Positions 32,259 through 40,280 of a stretch of DNA of 50,941 nucleotides are shown piece after piece. The stretch is from an uncultured Collinsella sp. (GTDB lineage: Bacteria > Actinomycetota > Coriobacteriia > Coriobacteriales > Coriobacteriaceae): positions 1 to 50,941 of the forward strand of contig CATVZP010000005.1 of NCBI GenBank assembly GCA_958348565.1. The letters are read 5' to 3'. The notes below the pieces were generated by a model. The model saw only the letters and a program-made list of their open reading frames with translations, ran no database searches and was not told where the DNA came from. A program made the translations under genes and the position numbers. Each line of letters starts with the position of its first letter. The first letter of the stretch is position 1.

Positions 32259-33515
32259 CTACTTGTAATACGTCTTGAACAGCTTAAAGTGGCGCAGCTT
32301 GGTGTGCCACATGCGCAACCAACGGTTAAAGACAAAATCACCCTTCATAAACGAAGGATCGGCAGCCTTGCCCTCCTTGGCCAGACGGTGCGCCTTCGCA
32401 CGCAGCTCGGGGTCCTTGACATACTTGTCAACGACGCCCATAGGAACAACCATCCACAGCGCCTCGTCCTGCGCCGTCACAAACTCCGGCTCAAACGGGC
32501 GGTTGAGCACATACTCGTCCACCACATACTTGGCAACGTTAAAGCCGCTGTTAGTTACGTAGTAGTTGCTGCGGCCCTGGCGGGTGTTGAAGTCAAAGAA
32601 CTTAAACGAGCCATCGCGCTCGTCATACTTGACGTCAAAGTTGGAATAGCCCACAAAGTGAAGGTCCTCGAGCAGCTTGCGCACGCCACCCATAAGCTCA
32701 TCGTTGGGCTCGGTGATGATGCAGGCGTGATTACCGACGCCATGGGGCTGATGCTCCTCGAGCAGCACGTGACCAAGGCACATCATGCGAACCTTGCCGT
32801 TGCGATCAGAATAGCTGGTGAGCACGCGCATGTACTCGTCGTTGCCGGGCACGCGATCCTGCAAAATCAGGTCATCGGTGTAGCCACTGGCATAGGAATC
32901 GCGGATAACCTGCTCCAGCTCGGCGCGGTCGGCAATCTCATAAGCCTTCTTCTGACCCTCGAACTCATGCTGCCACCACATGATGCCGTCGGAAGGCTTC
33001 AAGATCATCGGGTAGGGGAAGTCAATCTGGTCGAGCACCTCGGCAGGCGCCTCTCCTTGCGTGTTGAGCATCTGCGCAGTAAAGGTAAACGTATGCGGAT
33101 AGGGCACACCGTGCTTCTCGCACAGTTCGTAGAAGATCTCCTTCTTCTGGCACTGCTCAAGCATGCTATAGGGCGCGTAAGGCGCAACGATGTTATCCGC
33201 CAGCTCGTTGGCATCCTTGGCCTGAGCCACCAGGGCAACATAGTTATCGCCGCAGCCCATCAGGACAATCGTCTTGTCGGCATGAGCTCGAGCGATACCG
33301 TTGACGGTCTTAAGCATCACGGGCATGGTGTCGATATCTACGTTGGGCGTGTAATCGATAATTTGACTGCGATACGCGGGGCCCGTCTGATACTTGCCAA
33401 AGACCAGGCTCTTAACCTGATACTCCTCGTAGAAAGCGCGCGCCACCGAATACGCGTTGATGTCGCCGCCGAGCAGCACGGGGATAAACTCGCGCTCTGT
33501 AAACTGCAATGCCAT
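32259..33515 (-). CDS. ATP-grasp ligase (candidate D-aspartate ligase)
   Basis: A 418-residue ATP-grasp protein. The N-terminal part is a PreATP-grasp domain (FIPVLLGGDINAYSVARAF). The ATP-grasp core has YPMILKPSDGIMWW, LILQDRVPGNDEYMRV, the metal-binding NFDVKYDERD and FFDFNTRQGRSNYY, with the acidic and Asn residues that bind Mg-ATP. The family joins a carboxylate to an amine; relatives include the murein D-aspartate ligases of Enterococcus faecium and Lactococcus. The neighbouring racemase makes D-Asp ligation to the peptidoglycan stem a reasonable guess, unproven. ATG 33515 is preceded by AGGAAGTTTCC. It is divergent from the MOSC gene. Confidence 0.8.
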   Translation of the reverse strand: MALQFTEREFIPVLLGGDINAYSVARAFYEEYQVKSLVFGKYQTGPAYRSQIIDYTPNVDIDTMPVMLKTVNGIARAHADKTIVLMGCGDNYVALVAQAKDANELADNIVAPYAPYSMLEQCQKKEIFYELCEKHGVPYPHTFTFTAQMLNTQGEAPAEVLDQIDFPYPMILKPSDGIMWWQHEFEGQKKAYEIADRAELEQVIRDSYASGYTDDLILQDRVPGNDEYMRVLTSYSDRNGKVRMMCLGHVLLEEHQPHGVGNHACIITEPNDELMGGVRKLLEDLHFVGYSNFDVKYDERDGSFKFFDFNTRQGRSNYYVTNSGFNVAKYVVDEYVLNRPFEPEFVTAQDEALWMVVPMGVVDKYVKDPELRAKAHRLAKEGKAADPSFMKGDFVFNRWLRMWHTKLRHFKLFKTYYK

Positions 33516-33735
33516 GGAAACTTCCTATCTAGAACTGCCCACACGACGGGCGGTCTTTGTGCAACTGATTTATTCTAGCGTGCCGAGCCGCCGGCACCCA
33601 AAGCTCCACCGTATCTATGGCAATCGGCGTAATTGTCCAGCACGAAGGCGGCGATCACCGGTGTACGACAACGGGCAATGAACCCACCGTTGTTGTAGGA
33701 TTCAACATGTTGCCAGCCCCGTCGAAAGGTACACT

Positions 33736-34368
33736 GTGCCCCAGGCTCATCCGATCAGCAACCCCATCATTGACGCCGCAAAGCGCGAACTTGCGGATCG
33801 TGCCCAAACGGCAGCCCCCCTACGCACCGCAAACGATGCTTACAACGGGCCTGCCCGCATCGTCTCAATCAACACGTCGGAGCACAAAGGCACGCGTAAG
33901 TCACCCGTCGCCGACGGGCACGACACCGTCATCGAGCAGTTTGGCCTCGCCTCCGATGCGCACGCCGGGCATTGGCACCGTCAGGTCTCCTTTTTAGCTG
34001 CAGAGTCTATCCAGACGGCGCAGGCACGCGGGCTCGATGTGCACGAGGGCGACTTTGGCGAGAACTTCACAATCCAGGGTATCAACCTGCTCTCACTCCC
34101 CTTGGGCACGCAGCTCAAGATTGGCAGCGAAGTGCTCGTCGAAATCAGCCAGATCGGCAAAGTCTGCCACACCCGCTGTGCCATCTACTATCTCGCCGGC
34201 GACTGCATCTTCCCCCACGAGGGCATTTTTGGCGTCGTGCTGCAGGGCGGAGAAGTCCATGTCGGTGACGACGTCCAGGTGGTCAGGCTCGGCGACGGCA
34301 CCTGTTCCTTCACTCCCGCCGAGGCACTCGAAGAGGTGGAGCGGGCTCGTCGCGAAGGAACCCTGTAG
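33736..34368 (+). CDS. MOSC domain protein
   Basis: A 210-residue protein with a MOSC domain. Members bind molybdenum cofactor or act as molybdenum-sulfur carriers. Seen are GPARIVSINTSEHKGTRK, the GDFGENFTIQGI segment (family GxFGENxT) and the conserved cysteine in QIGKVCHTRCAIYY. GTG 33736 is preceded by GAAAGGTACACT; no good ATG exists further in before the conserved region. No molybdopterin gene is nearby, so a cofactor role is family knowledge only. Confidence 0.85.
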   Translation: MPQAHPISNPIIDAAKRELADRAQTAAPLRTANDAYNGPARIVSINTSEHKGTRKSPVADGHDTVIEQFGLASDAHAGHWHRQVSFLAAESIQTAQARGLDVHEGDFGENFTIQGINLLSLPLGTQLKIGSEVLVEISQIGKVCHTRCAIYYLAGDCIFPHEGIFGVVLQGGEVHVGDDVQVVRLGDGTCSFTPAEALEEVERARREGTL

Positions 34369-34479
34369 TTGCAAAACCCCACGTTAAGGTAGCTTTTACA
34401 GCCAAAAATCCCGTTGCAACAGGGTGCCGTAACGTTAAAGTTTAACTCTATGGTTTCTCAACAATTCACCATTCCCGCA

Positions 34480-34545
34480 GGTCAAGGCTAAAGCCTCAAG
34501 TTTAACTTGACCCTTTAGAACCTTTAAGGTTCAAGTTGAGGTCGA
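34480..34545. promoter_or_regulatory. Overlapping dyads upstream of the secreted lysozyme-like gene
   Basis: CCTCAAGTTTAACTTGACC (34494-34512) resembles a MerR/SoxR-type operator with one extra base. It overlaps a second dyad, CTTGACCCTTTAG with CTTTAAGGTTCAAG (34506-34535), which contains AACCTTTAAGGTT. TTGACC inside could be a -35 box. GGTCAAG at 34480 can also pair with CTTGACC. This dense symmetry marks the regulatory region of the gene starting at 34603; which regulator binds is unknown. Confidence 0.45.
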
Positions 34546-34602
34546 AAGCAGTAGTAGAATACACCTCGACCAATAACCTACGATTGATTGCAGAGGGACT
34601 GG

Positions 34603-35736
34603 ATGCAGCATTCGAACCATCGCACCGCAGCGCTCGTCGCGTCGAAGCCGGCTCGTATCATCACGAGCGCCGCGCTCGCCGTCGCGCTGACGGCCACGCC
34701 GATGCTCTCCCCCGTCGCGGCCTATGCCGCCTCGCAGGCAACGCAGGATCAGCTTTCCGCCGCCCAGAAAAAAATCGAGGACGCTACGAGCGCCTACAAC
34801 GACGCCCGAACCAAGCTCGAGGATCTACAAAAGCAGATCGACTCCAATGAGGCGAACATCGATAAGATTGAGGCCGAGCTACCCGAGCAGCAGGCCAAGG
34901 CAAGCTCCGCCATGCGCGATCTGTATAAGTACCAGAAGGGCACCAGCCCCATCGTGAGCTTCCTGGTGAACACGCAGAGCTTGGGTGACTTTATCACCAC
35001 CTGCAAATACACCAACCAGATTACGAGCTCGAGCGTCGACGAAATCGAAGAGCTTAACAAGATGCAGACCGAGCTCGAGCAGAACAAAACCGAGCTCGAT
35101 CAGGCCAAGTCTCAGCTCGAGGGCGAGCAAAAGAACGCCGAGGACGCGCTGGCGCAGGCTCAGCAGCTCCGCAACGAGGCGCAAGCGAAGGCCGAACAGG
35201 AAAATGCCGCCGAGCTGGCAAAGCTCGAGGCCGACAAGGCCGCTGCCGCCGAGAAGCTCTCGGGTACCGGCGTGAGTGGCAATAACTCCAACAGTCAGGC
35301 CACCAACTCCAACACCACCATCGACACCACGCCGAACAGCCCTAACAGCGGCAATTCCGATTACGACTCGTTCATTAACGAGTGGACGAGCCGCATCGAC
35401 AACTACCTTGCCGGCTCCCCTATGGCAGGCCAGGGCTACAACTTTGCCGTTGCCGCCTGGAATACCGGCGTCGATCCCCGTTGGTCCCCCGCCATCGCCT
35501 GCATCGAGAGCAGCAAGGGCCTCTATTGCGCCGGCTCCTATAACGCCTGGGGCTGGAGTGCCCGCGGCGGCGGTTGGCGTAGCTTTGGCAGCTGGAGCGA
35601 GGGTGTCTCCGCCCACGTTGCCTACCTGGGCGCCAACTATGGCTCCACGCTTACCCCGGCAGCCGCCAAAAAGTACTGCCCGCCCACGTGGCAGGACTGG
35701 TACAACAAAGTCGCCAATCAAATGAACCGTATTTAA
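34603..35736 (+). CDS. Secreted coiled-coil protein with lysozyme/transglycosylase-like C-terminal domain
   Basis: A 377-residue exported protein. The signal peptide ends near VAAYA (about residue 43). A long coiled coil follows (about 45-235, SAAQKKIEDATSAYNDARTK onward), with the PcsB-like KYQKGTSPIVSFLV region. A Ser/Asn/Thr-rich linker leads to a C-terminal domain with YNFAVAAWNTGVDPRWSPAIACIESSKG, then SYNAWGWSARGGGWR and SWSEGVSAHV, the layout of a Slt/lysozyme-like domain with a catalytic Glu in CIESSKG. This suggests a cell-wall hydrolase involved in division, like PcsB/CwlO-type proteins with a different enzyme head. ATG 34603 follows CAGAGGGACTGG. The gene is preceded by a symmetric regulatory region and followed by a terminator. 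Confidence 0.75.
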   Translation: MQHSNHRTAALVASKPARIITSAALAVALTATPMLSPVAAYAASQATQDQLSAAQKKIEDATSAYNDARTKLEDLQKQIDSNEANIDKIEAELPEQQAKASSAMRDLYKYQKGTSPIVSFLVNTQSLGDFITTCKYTNQITSSSVDEIEELNKMQTELEQNKTELDQAKSQLEGEQKNAEDALAQAQQLRNEAQAKAEQENAAELAKLEADKAAAAEKLSGTGVSGNNSNSQATNSNTTIDTTPNSPNSGNSDYDSFINEWTSRIDNYLAGSPMAGQGYNFAVAAWNTGVDPRWSPAIACIESSKGLYCAGSYNAWGWSARGGGWRSFGSWSEGVSAHVAYLGANYGSTLTPAAAKKYCPPTWQDWYNKVANQMNRI

Positions 35737-35746
35737 GTGCAACTAC

Positions 35747-35771
35747 AAAGGGCCCCAGACGGGGCCCTTTT
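35747..35771. terminator. Bidirectional terminator
   Basis: AAAGGGCCCC-AGAC-GGGGCCCTTT, a perfect 10-bp stem with A/T runs on both sides, between the coiled-coil protein gene and the convergent kinase gene. Confidence 0.85.
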
Positions 35772-35778
35772 CGATTAT

Positions 35779-37179
35779 CTAAGAGACGACACCGGTCGCG
35801 TTGCCGATAACAACGACGACGCACATGACGGCAAACATAAACCCGAGCGCCTTGAACCATAGTTCGACAAAAGCGCTCCCCCGATACCGATCGAGCACGG
35901 GAAAACGACGTCGAAGCCTACGCCGGTCGAGCATTCCGAATGTAATGAGCAGCACCAGGCCATCGACCATAAAGAAATACTCAAGCGCCAAAAACCACGT
36001 TGGATAGTTTCGGTTTTCGCCCGTTGGCGTAAATACCGCAAAATGGCTGCCCATCAGCAGCAACAATGTTGTCGCATAGACGCATCCATTCCATATGCGC
36101 CCTACGGGCTCGGGAATACACGAGAGCAGACGCGCACATTTGGACGTCACGGGAGAGACGATCGAACGCCGGTTTGCAGAAGACGGAAGCGTGAGGGCAA
36201 CCGGCTGCCGTACCCGCTGCACCTGTGGCACCGCGGCCCGGGGCACACTTGCAGCAGAAAAGGTCACGGGCGACGGTGCAGGGAGACATAGCTCATATGC
36301 CGCACGCGCAGCATGCCCCAGTGCCTTTGCACTCGCAAAGCGCTTGGCGGGATCGAGCGCCATCGCCATGCAAATCACATCCACCAGCGGAACGGGAATG
36401 CCATGTGCCTCGCATTGCTCACGTATGTCCCGCCCCGGTTTAGGGTCAGTTCCCGTCAGGCAAAAGAACAGCAGTGCGCCAAGCGCGTAAATATCGCTGC
36501 GGATGCTCGTCTGCCCAAACCCAAACTGCTCGGGCGGCGCATAGGAACGCGTGCCAAACTTGACGGTATCGGCGTCGGCGCCATCGCGCCAAACGCGCGC
36601 GATTCCCAGGTCAATAATCACCAGCGACGAGAAGATCATGCCGGCATCGGCCGCATACCTCACGCCCGATACGATGATGTTCGAGGGTTTAAGGTCGCGG
36701 TGGATTACCGGCACCCCCGGCTCCCCCGCAGCTGCAAAACCAGCATGCAGCTCGCCCACCGCTTCACACAGAACGGGATACGGCCCGCGGGCATAATCGG
36801 GCGTCGCCCCCAAGCGTCCCACCAGGGCCTCGAGTGTCTCGCCTTCGACATACTCCATCACCACGTCAAGCTCGTCGCCCACACGGCGACAATCGACGAT
36901 TCGGGGTAAGTGCTCAAAACGACGACCGGCGCGCTGGGCCGCAAACAGGCGCTCATATGCTCCGCCAATCTGCGCCGAAGCATCAATGCGCTTGCGGACA
37001 AAGGGACCGAGAGACCCGCCGCCAGAGCCCTCAAAATAGACGAGTTCGGTCGTCTCGACATCCGAGCACTTGAGCACGCGCTCCACACGATAGCTGTCAT
37101 CGCGGTCGAGCGACGCCAAATGCTCGACAAGTGAAGCAGTCAGCTCGTCATCGGAATATGTTGGGCTCTGAGTATCCAT
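35779..37179 (-). CDS. Membrane-associated Ser/Thr protein kinase
   Basis: A 466-residue Hanks-type kinase with a C-terminal membrane region. Kinase motifs are the HRDLKPSNIIVSG catalytic loop, IDLGIAR (DLG in place of DFG), the YAPPEQFGFGQTS activation/APE segment and SDIYALGALLFFCLTG. The lysine of VRKRI near the N terminus is the likely ATP-binding residue; the glycine loop is degenerate (FEGSGGGSLG). Three hydrophobic segments follow near the C terminus (YATTLLLLMGSHFAVF, LEYFFMVDGLVLLITFG, ALGFMFAVMCVVVVIG). No PASTA or FHA domain is present. The start is uncertain: ATG 37179 (MDTQSP) has a weak GGA, and ATG 37191/37188 are alternatives. Longer versions run through the 37198-37227 hairpin. 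Confidence 0.82.
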   Translation of the reverse strand: MDTQSPTYSDDELTASLVEHLASLDRDDSYRVERVLKCSDVETTELVYFEGSGGGSLGPFVRKRIDASAQIGGAYERLFAAQRAGRRFEHLPRIVDCRRVGDELDVVMEYVEGETLEALVGRLGATPDYARGPYPVLCEAVGELHAGFAAAGEPGVPVIHRDLKPSNIIVSGVRYAADAGMIFSSLVIIDLGIARVWRDGADADTVKFGTRSYAPPEQFGFGQTSIRSDIYALGALLFFCLTGTDPKPGRDIREQCEAHGIPVPLVDVICMAMALDPAKRFASAKALGHAARAAYELCLPAPSPVTFSAASVPRAAVPQVQRVRQPVALTLPSSANRRSIVSPVTSKCARLLSCIPEPVGRIWNGCVYATTLLLLMGSHFAVFTPTGENRNYPTWFLALEYFFMVDGLVLLITFGMLDRRRLRRRFPVLDRYRGSAFVELWFKALGFMFAVMCVVVVIGNATGVVS

Positions 37180-37197
37180 GGCGTCCATCATAACGCA

Positions 37198-37227
37198 GGG
37201 TGCGGACACCCCATGGTGTCCGCACCC
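37198..37227. other. Perfect 13-bp hairpin between the HTH and kinase genes
   Basis: GGGTGCGGACACC-CCAT-GGTGTCCGCACCC. It lies about 50 bp beyond the HTH stop and just before the kinase start. Without a T-run it may be a weak terminator or a leader structure. Confidence 0.55.
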
Positions 37228-37278
37228 CGTTCGTTTGCATGGTTGTTCTGGTGATACCGCCGGCTCAGCCATCGGCCA

Positions 37279-37701
37279 CTAACTCACCGTTTCCTCGCCA
37301 AAGCGATACAGCTCTTCATTGACCTTTTGGAGGCTACAGCCACGGTCGATGCAAAAGATAATGATTGCATCGCGACGGTCCTTGCAGTTGAGAACGCTCA
37401 CTCCGGCAGCCGTCAGGGCGCGGTTGGTCTCCTTCATCGACAGCGCCATTGCAAAGGCAATCTGCAGCACCTTATTGCGGCTCGGATTGCGCGAACCGGT
37501 AAAGATCTGATAGCCAAAGGTCTCGTTGAGGTCGGCCATACGCACCACGCGCGAACGCTCGAGCCCCTTCTCTTGCAGCAACTGCTTTAAGTAGTCCGAA
37601 AGCGACGGTGCGGCAAAGTCGTGCTCTTTGATATAGCCATCGATGTTTGGCGCGTCGAGGAGTTCATTGAGTAACTCGTCCGTCAGCTTTTTATTGGGCA
37701 T
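37279..37701 (-). CDS. Small HTH (XRE-like) protein
   Basis: A 140-residue protein. Its middle (SLSDYLKQLLQEKGLERSRV, then RMADLNETFGYQIFTGSRNPSRNKVLQIAFAMAL, about residues 33-90) looks like a Cro/XRE-type helix-turn-helix, with TFGYQIFTGSRNPSRNK as the recognition part. The C-terminal third (DRRDAIIIFCIDRGCSLQKVNEEL) has no known motif. GGGAGGTGAGGTCGT precedes the ATG. It lies directly upstream of the protein kinase on the same strand, so the two may form a signalling pair; that is inference. Confidence 0.7.
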   Translation of the reverse strand: MPNKKLTDELLNELLDAPNIDGYIKEHDFAAPSLSDYLKQLLQEKGLERSRVVRMADLNETFGYQIFTGSRNPSRNKVLQIAFAMALSMKETNRALTAAGVSVLNCKDRRDAIIIFCIDRGCSLQKVNEELYRFGEETVS

Positions 37702-37740
37702 ACGACCTCACCTCCCATACGGCGCAACGGTAGCGACATG

Positions 37741-38283
37741 TTAGGCCAGCACCCAGCTTGCAGCGGCAGACTTATCAAACACGTTGGCAAAATAGAGAGC
37801 CTTCTTGATGTCACCATCAAAGTAGATATTGCCCGCCACGGAGCCACCGGCGGCAAGGGTACCAGACTGCAGCTCATCGGAACCCTCGCTGTAATAACCC
37901 TGGTTCTGCTGCGCACCGTTGGCGTCCTCGCCCTTCCAGTCGTAGATATTGTAATCTGCGCCCTCATCGCCATTGTTGACGTACGTGACGTGAATACCCG
38001 TCATGGTTGAACCGTCAAAATTTGTGAGGCCGGGCTGGACGGAATCGACGACGACAGAAAGGCCAGCAGCCGTGGTCACCGTCGTGCCAACAGCTAGGTC
38101 AGTCGTCGGCTGTTCTTCCTTCTTCGTCTCTTCCTTCTTGGCGCCATCGTCAGCGTCCTCGGTGACGGTCGCCTTATCGCTACCGCAACCGGCAAGAAGA
38201 CTGGCAGTCCCCAAAGCGACGGTGGCGAATGCGCCAAGTGCAGCGCGACGGCTCAGCAGCACATCGTTTTCGAGCTTTTTCAT
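37741..38283 (-). CDS. Lipoprotein with DUF4352-like domain and RR signal
   Basis: A 180-residue exported lipoprotein. The signal has a twin-arginine (LLSRRAALGAFATVALG) and a lipobox LAGC with Cys33, so Tat export followed by lipidation is likely. After an acidic/lysine linker (EDADDGAKKEETKKEE) comes a beta-rich domain (VGTTVTTAAGLSVVVDSV through GGSVAGNIYFDG), which resembles the DUF4352/Telokin-like fold. Function is unknown. Its Shine-Dalgarno (AGGAAGG) lies inside one arm of a perfect 14-bp inverted repeat at 38289-38342. Confidence 0.8.
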   Translation of the reverse strand: MKKLENDVLLSRRAALGAFATVALGTASLLAGCGSDKATVTEDADDGAKKEETKKEEQPTTDLAVGTTVTTAAGLSVVVDSVQPGLTNFDGSTMTGIHVTYVNNGDEGADYNIYDWKGEDANGAQQNQGYYSEGSDELQSGTLAAGGSVAGNIYFDGDIKKALYFANVFDKSAAASWVLA

Positions 38284-38288
38284 TATGC

Positions 38289-38342
38289 ATCCTTCCTACG
38301 ATCCGGCTACCGCGCCGGCACACAGCACATCGTAGGAAGGAT
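38289..38342 (-). promoter_or_regulatory. Hairpin that would sequester the lipoprotein Shine-Dalgarno
   Basis: In the mRNA (minus strand) ATCCTTCCTACGAT (38342-38329) can pair perfectly with ATCGTAGGAAGGAT (38302-38289), which holds the AGGAAGG ribosome-binding site 7 nt before the ATG at 38283. The loop contains a smaller CCGGC/GCCGG hairpin. The layout fits translational control (a thermometer or regulator-bound switch), or a chance palindrome. Confidence 0.5.
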
Positions 38343-38414
38343 TGGACTTGAATTCATTAGCTGAGAGCTAAGGTTGTCATATAGAAGAGCATGAAGCGCG
38401 TGTCCATCGCCGAT

Positions 38415-38770
38415 GACACCTCGAGGCTTGCCAACATCGATTTGAACTACTGGTTCTACGGCTGCAGCACCTTGCCTCGATTTCCGACATGGCGAACCTG
38501 CGCGGCGTGGTCCATGCGGACGACGAAGCTCTCGAGCATGCCCTGCACGCTCGATGCTCGCACGAGCTCGACAGAATCCTGATAGATGCGGGCTGAGAAC
38601 CGCCCAAGGGTCACAAGGGCTCGACCACATTCAACAACCACAAGGCCATCGTGGACGGCAATGACACGGCCTGCGACTCAAAGCAGACGATGCGCACGAT
38701 GTGCCGAATAGACCGCGAGGAGCAGGCGGGATACCTCATAACAGCCGGCAGTCCCTACGGCATAGGCTAG
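38415..38770 (+). pseudogene. Decayed coding fragment, strand uncertain
   Basis: There is no intact gene between 38343 and 38800. On the plus strand one frame reads a protein-like segment (ISDMANLRGVVHADDEALEH..., ending LIDAG) up to a TGA at 38594-38596. In the same frame it resumes with GHKGSTTFNNHKAIVDGND through AGYLITAGSPYGIG and a TAG at 38768, as if an in-frame stop interrupts an older gene. The minus strand also has coding-like pieces (VRMDHAAQVRHVGNRGKV and VVQIDVGKPRGVIGDGHAL) in two different frames. No family is recognised. Confidence 0.35.
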
Positions 38771-38800
38771 GCAATGGGGTGTGGGGGCGTGTAGCAAGGA

Positions 38801-39556
38801 CTAAAGCAGGTCGCTTTCCACCTCAACGTCTTCGATGCTTTCGACCTCCGCTTCAGTGGGCAGGGTCCCGTCGGGGTCCTCACCCTCCATGAACATCCTG
38901 ATGGCGTTCTTAGCAATGATACTCGTCGATGCCACGTCCACGCCGCCGCCAATCAAGCCGCCGGCGAGGGGTAGCATTTTCCCGAGGTTGATGATACCTT
39001 TCTCGCCGAACTTCGTGATAAATCTGAAGCCGACCTTCTGGTTGATCTTCACGAGTGCCGACCCGGGAATCTTCTTGATTGCAACCTCAAGCGATTTCGT
39101 CCCAGTCTTGATGAGCCCCATTTTGACAAGATCACTCGCCGTCGTACCCGTGAGGCACATGTAGATCATCGTCTGAACTTGGTCGGACGTAACGTCATAG
39201 CCACCAATCTTCGCGATGCAGGCGATCATGCGCATCTGAACGTACATGACGCTGCTTATGTTCGCGGGAATTGCGACCGGAAGCGTAATCAAGCCCCCGA
39301 GCCCGGTGACGAAACCTGAGGTTCCGCATTTCATGACCTGCCACTTTGCGAGTGCCCTCGCGGCATCATCGGGCGACTTCGCCTTTCCCGTGTAGTCAGC
39401 AACCATCTCGTCGACCGAACGACTCACCTTAGGGACGCCATTCAGCGCGCTCCTGTAGATGGTATCGAGCAGCTTGCCGGCCGATTCCTCATCGATGGGA
39501 ATCTCGAAGCCTTTGGCCTTTTCAACCGTTTCCTTCTCTCCCGCCTTCTTAGCCAT
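38801..39556 (-). CDS. EcsC family protein
   Basis: A 251-residue protein. Its central part matches the EcsC type: a hydrophobic GFVTGLGGLITLPVAIPANISSVMYVQMRMIACIAKIGGYD, split here as the segment around residues 78-120, followed by LPLAGGLIGGGVDVASTS near the C terminus. It is membrane-associated; EcsC is named from an ABC transporter operon in Bacillus, but its biochemical role is unknown. AAAGGAAGAGCC precedes the ATG. It stands in a stretch with decayed genes and a toxin-antitoxin pair, so it may be accessory. Confidence 0.75.
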   Translation of the reverse strand: MAKKAGEKETVEKAKGFEIPIDEESAGKLLDTIYRSALNGVPKVSRSVDEMVADYTGKAKSPDDAARALAKWQVMKCGTSGFVTGLGGLITLPVAIPANISSVMYVQMRMIACIAKIGGYDVTSDQVQTMIYMCLTGTTASDLVKMGLIKTGTKSLEVAIKKIPGSALVKINQKVGFRFITKFGEKGIINLGKMLPLAGGLIGGGVDVASTSIIAKNAIRMFMEGEDPDGTLPTEAEVESIEDVEVESDLL

Positions 39557-39694
39557 GGCTCTTCCTTTCTCGCAGCTTTACTTTCTCAATGACCCTTGCA
39601 AATTCTGCGAACCGTCCATCAATCTTTGGACATTTTACCTCGCGATTTATAGCGACGATTCAGCTGACAGCTGATTTGCGACCGCAGTGGATGA

Positions 39695-39865
39695 TGGGCT
39701 CGCAAGTTGGCCTATGTCCTGTTGGTGGGTCCTTATGGAATCTATTGCGATGAGCTGGCATGGGGGCTGGCGATCGCGGCCTGCATCCCCGTGTTGCTGG
39801 CGGCGGCACTCTCACGCCAAACGCTTGCACATTCGGATTGCTACACAACGAATGAAACATATTGA
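39695..39865 (+). pseudogene. C-terminal remnant of a polytopic membrane protein (MATE-like)
   Basis: An open frame with no start codon of its own runs from a TGA at 39692-39694 to the TGA at 39863. It reads LAYVLLVGPYGIYCDELAWG, then LAIAACIPVLLAAALSRQTLAH, one and a half membrane spans with the GPxGIY...LAW pattern seen near the end of MATE exporters. The rest of the gene is missing. MATE assignment is tentative. The remaining sequence in this 371-bp gap shows no gene. Confidence 0.4.
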
Positions 39866-39927
39866 CGTGGGGCGCTGTTCATTCAGAGTCCGCCCCCTCG
39901 CCTCATCCTCAAAAGGCTCGTCGAAGC

Positions 39928-40251
39928 CTAGCCCACCGTGACGGATTCCCCGGTAAAGGTGCTAACGAGCAGCAAAACAAAGAACACAAGGTAGCCGATG
40001 CTCAACAGGTAGGCGGTAACCAAAAAGACAATCCATCCCACATCGGTCTTGCCGTCGGCACGACGTTGCTCGCGATTGCGGCAGAGCCAAATCGTCACGC
40101 CAATAGCCACAATCAGCAGCACGAGCGCCGCTGCGGCCAGCCCGGCAAGCACAAACATCAAGCCAACGCTCACGACGATGACCGGAATCAGCAGCAAGCC
40201 ACACCCGCATCCACCCGGACTATACACGGCAGTCTGTCGGCGTCGTTCCAT
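39928..40251 (-). CDS. Small membrane protein, unknown function
   Basis: A 107-residue protein with a cysteine/glycine-rich start (MERRRQTAVYSPGGCGCG). Two or three hydrophobic helices follow (LLLIPVIVVSVGLMFVLAG, AALVLLIVAIGVTIWLC and VGWIVFLVTAYLLSIGYLV). ATG 40251 follows GGAGTGACG; an ATG at 40281 is possible and would nearly touch the HigA stop codon. No family recognised. It lies just downstream of the antitoxin gene on the same strand. Confidence 0.6.
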   Translation of the reverse strand: MERRRQTAVYSPGGCGCGLLLIPVIVVSVGLMFVLAGLAAAALVLLIVAIGVTIWLCRNREQRRADGKTDVGWIVFLVTAYLLSIGYLVFFVLLLVSTFTGESVTVG

Positions 40252-40280
40252 CGTCACTCCAACCTCAATATCTTTGAGCA

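Noticed and set aside
32289..33578. 429-codon plus-strand frame opposite the ATP-grasp gene
   Set aside because: Antisense shadow without ribosome-binding site or motifs. The same applies to the long frames at 12162-13433, 20973-22373 and 40947-42257.
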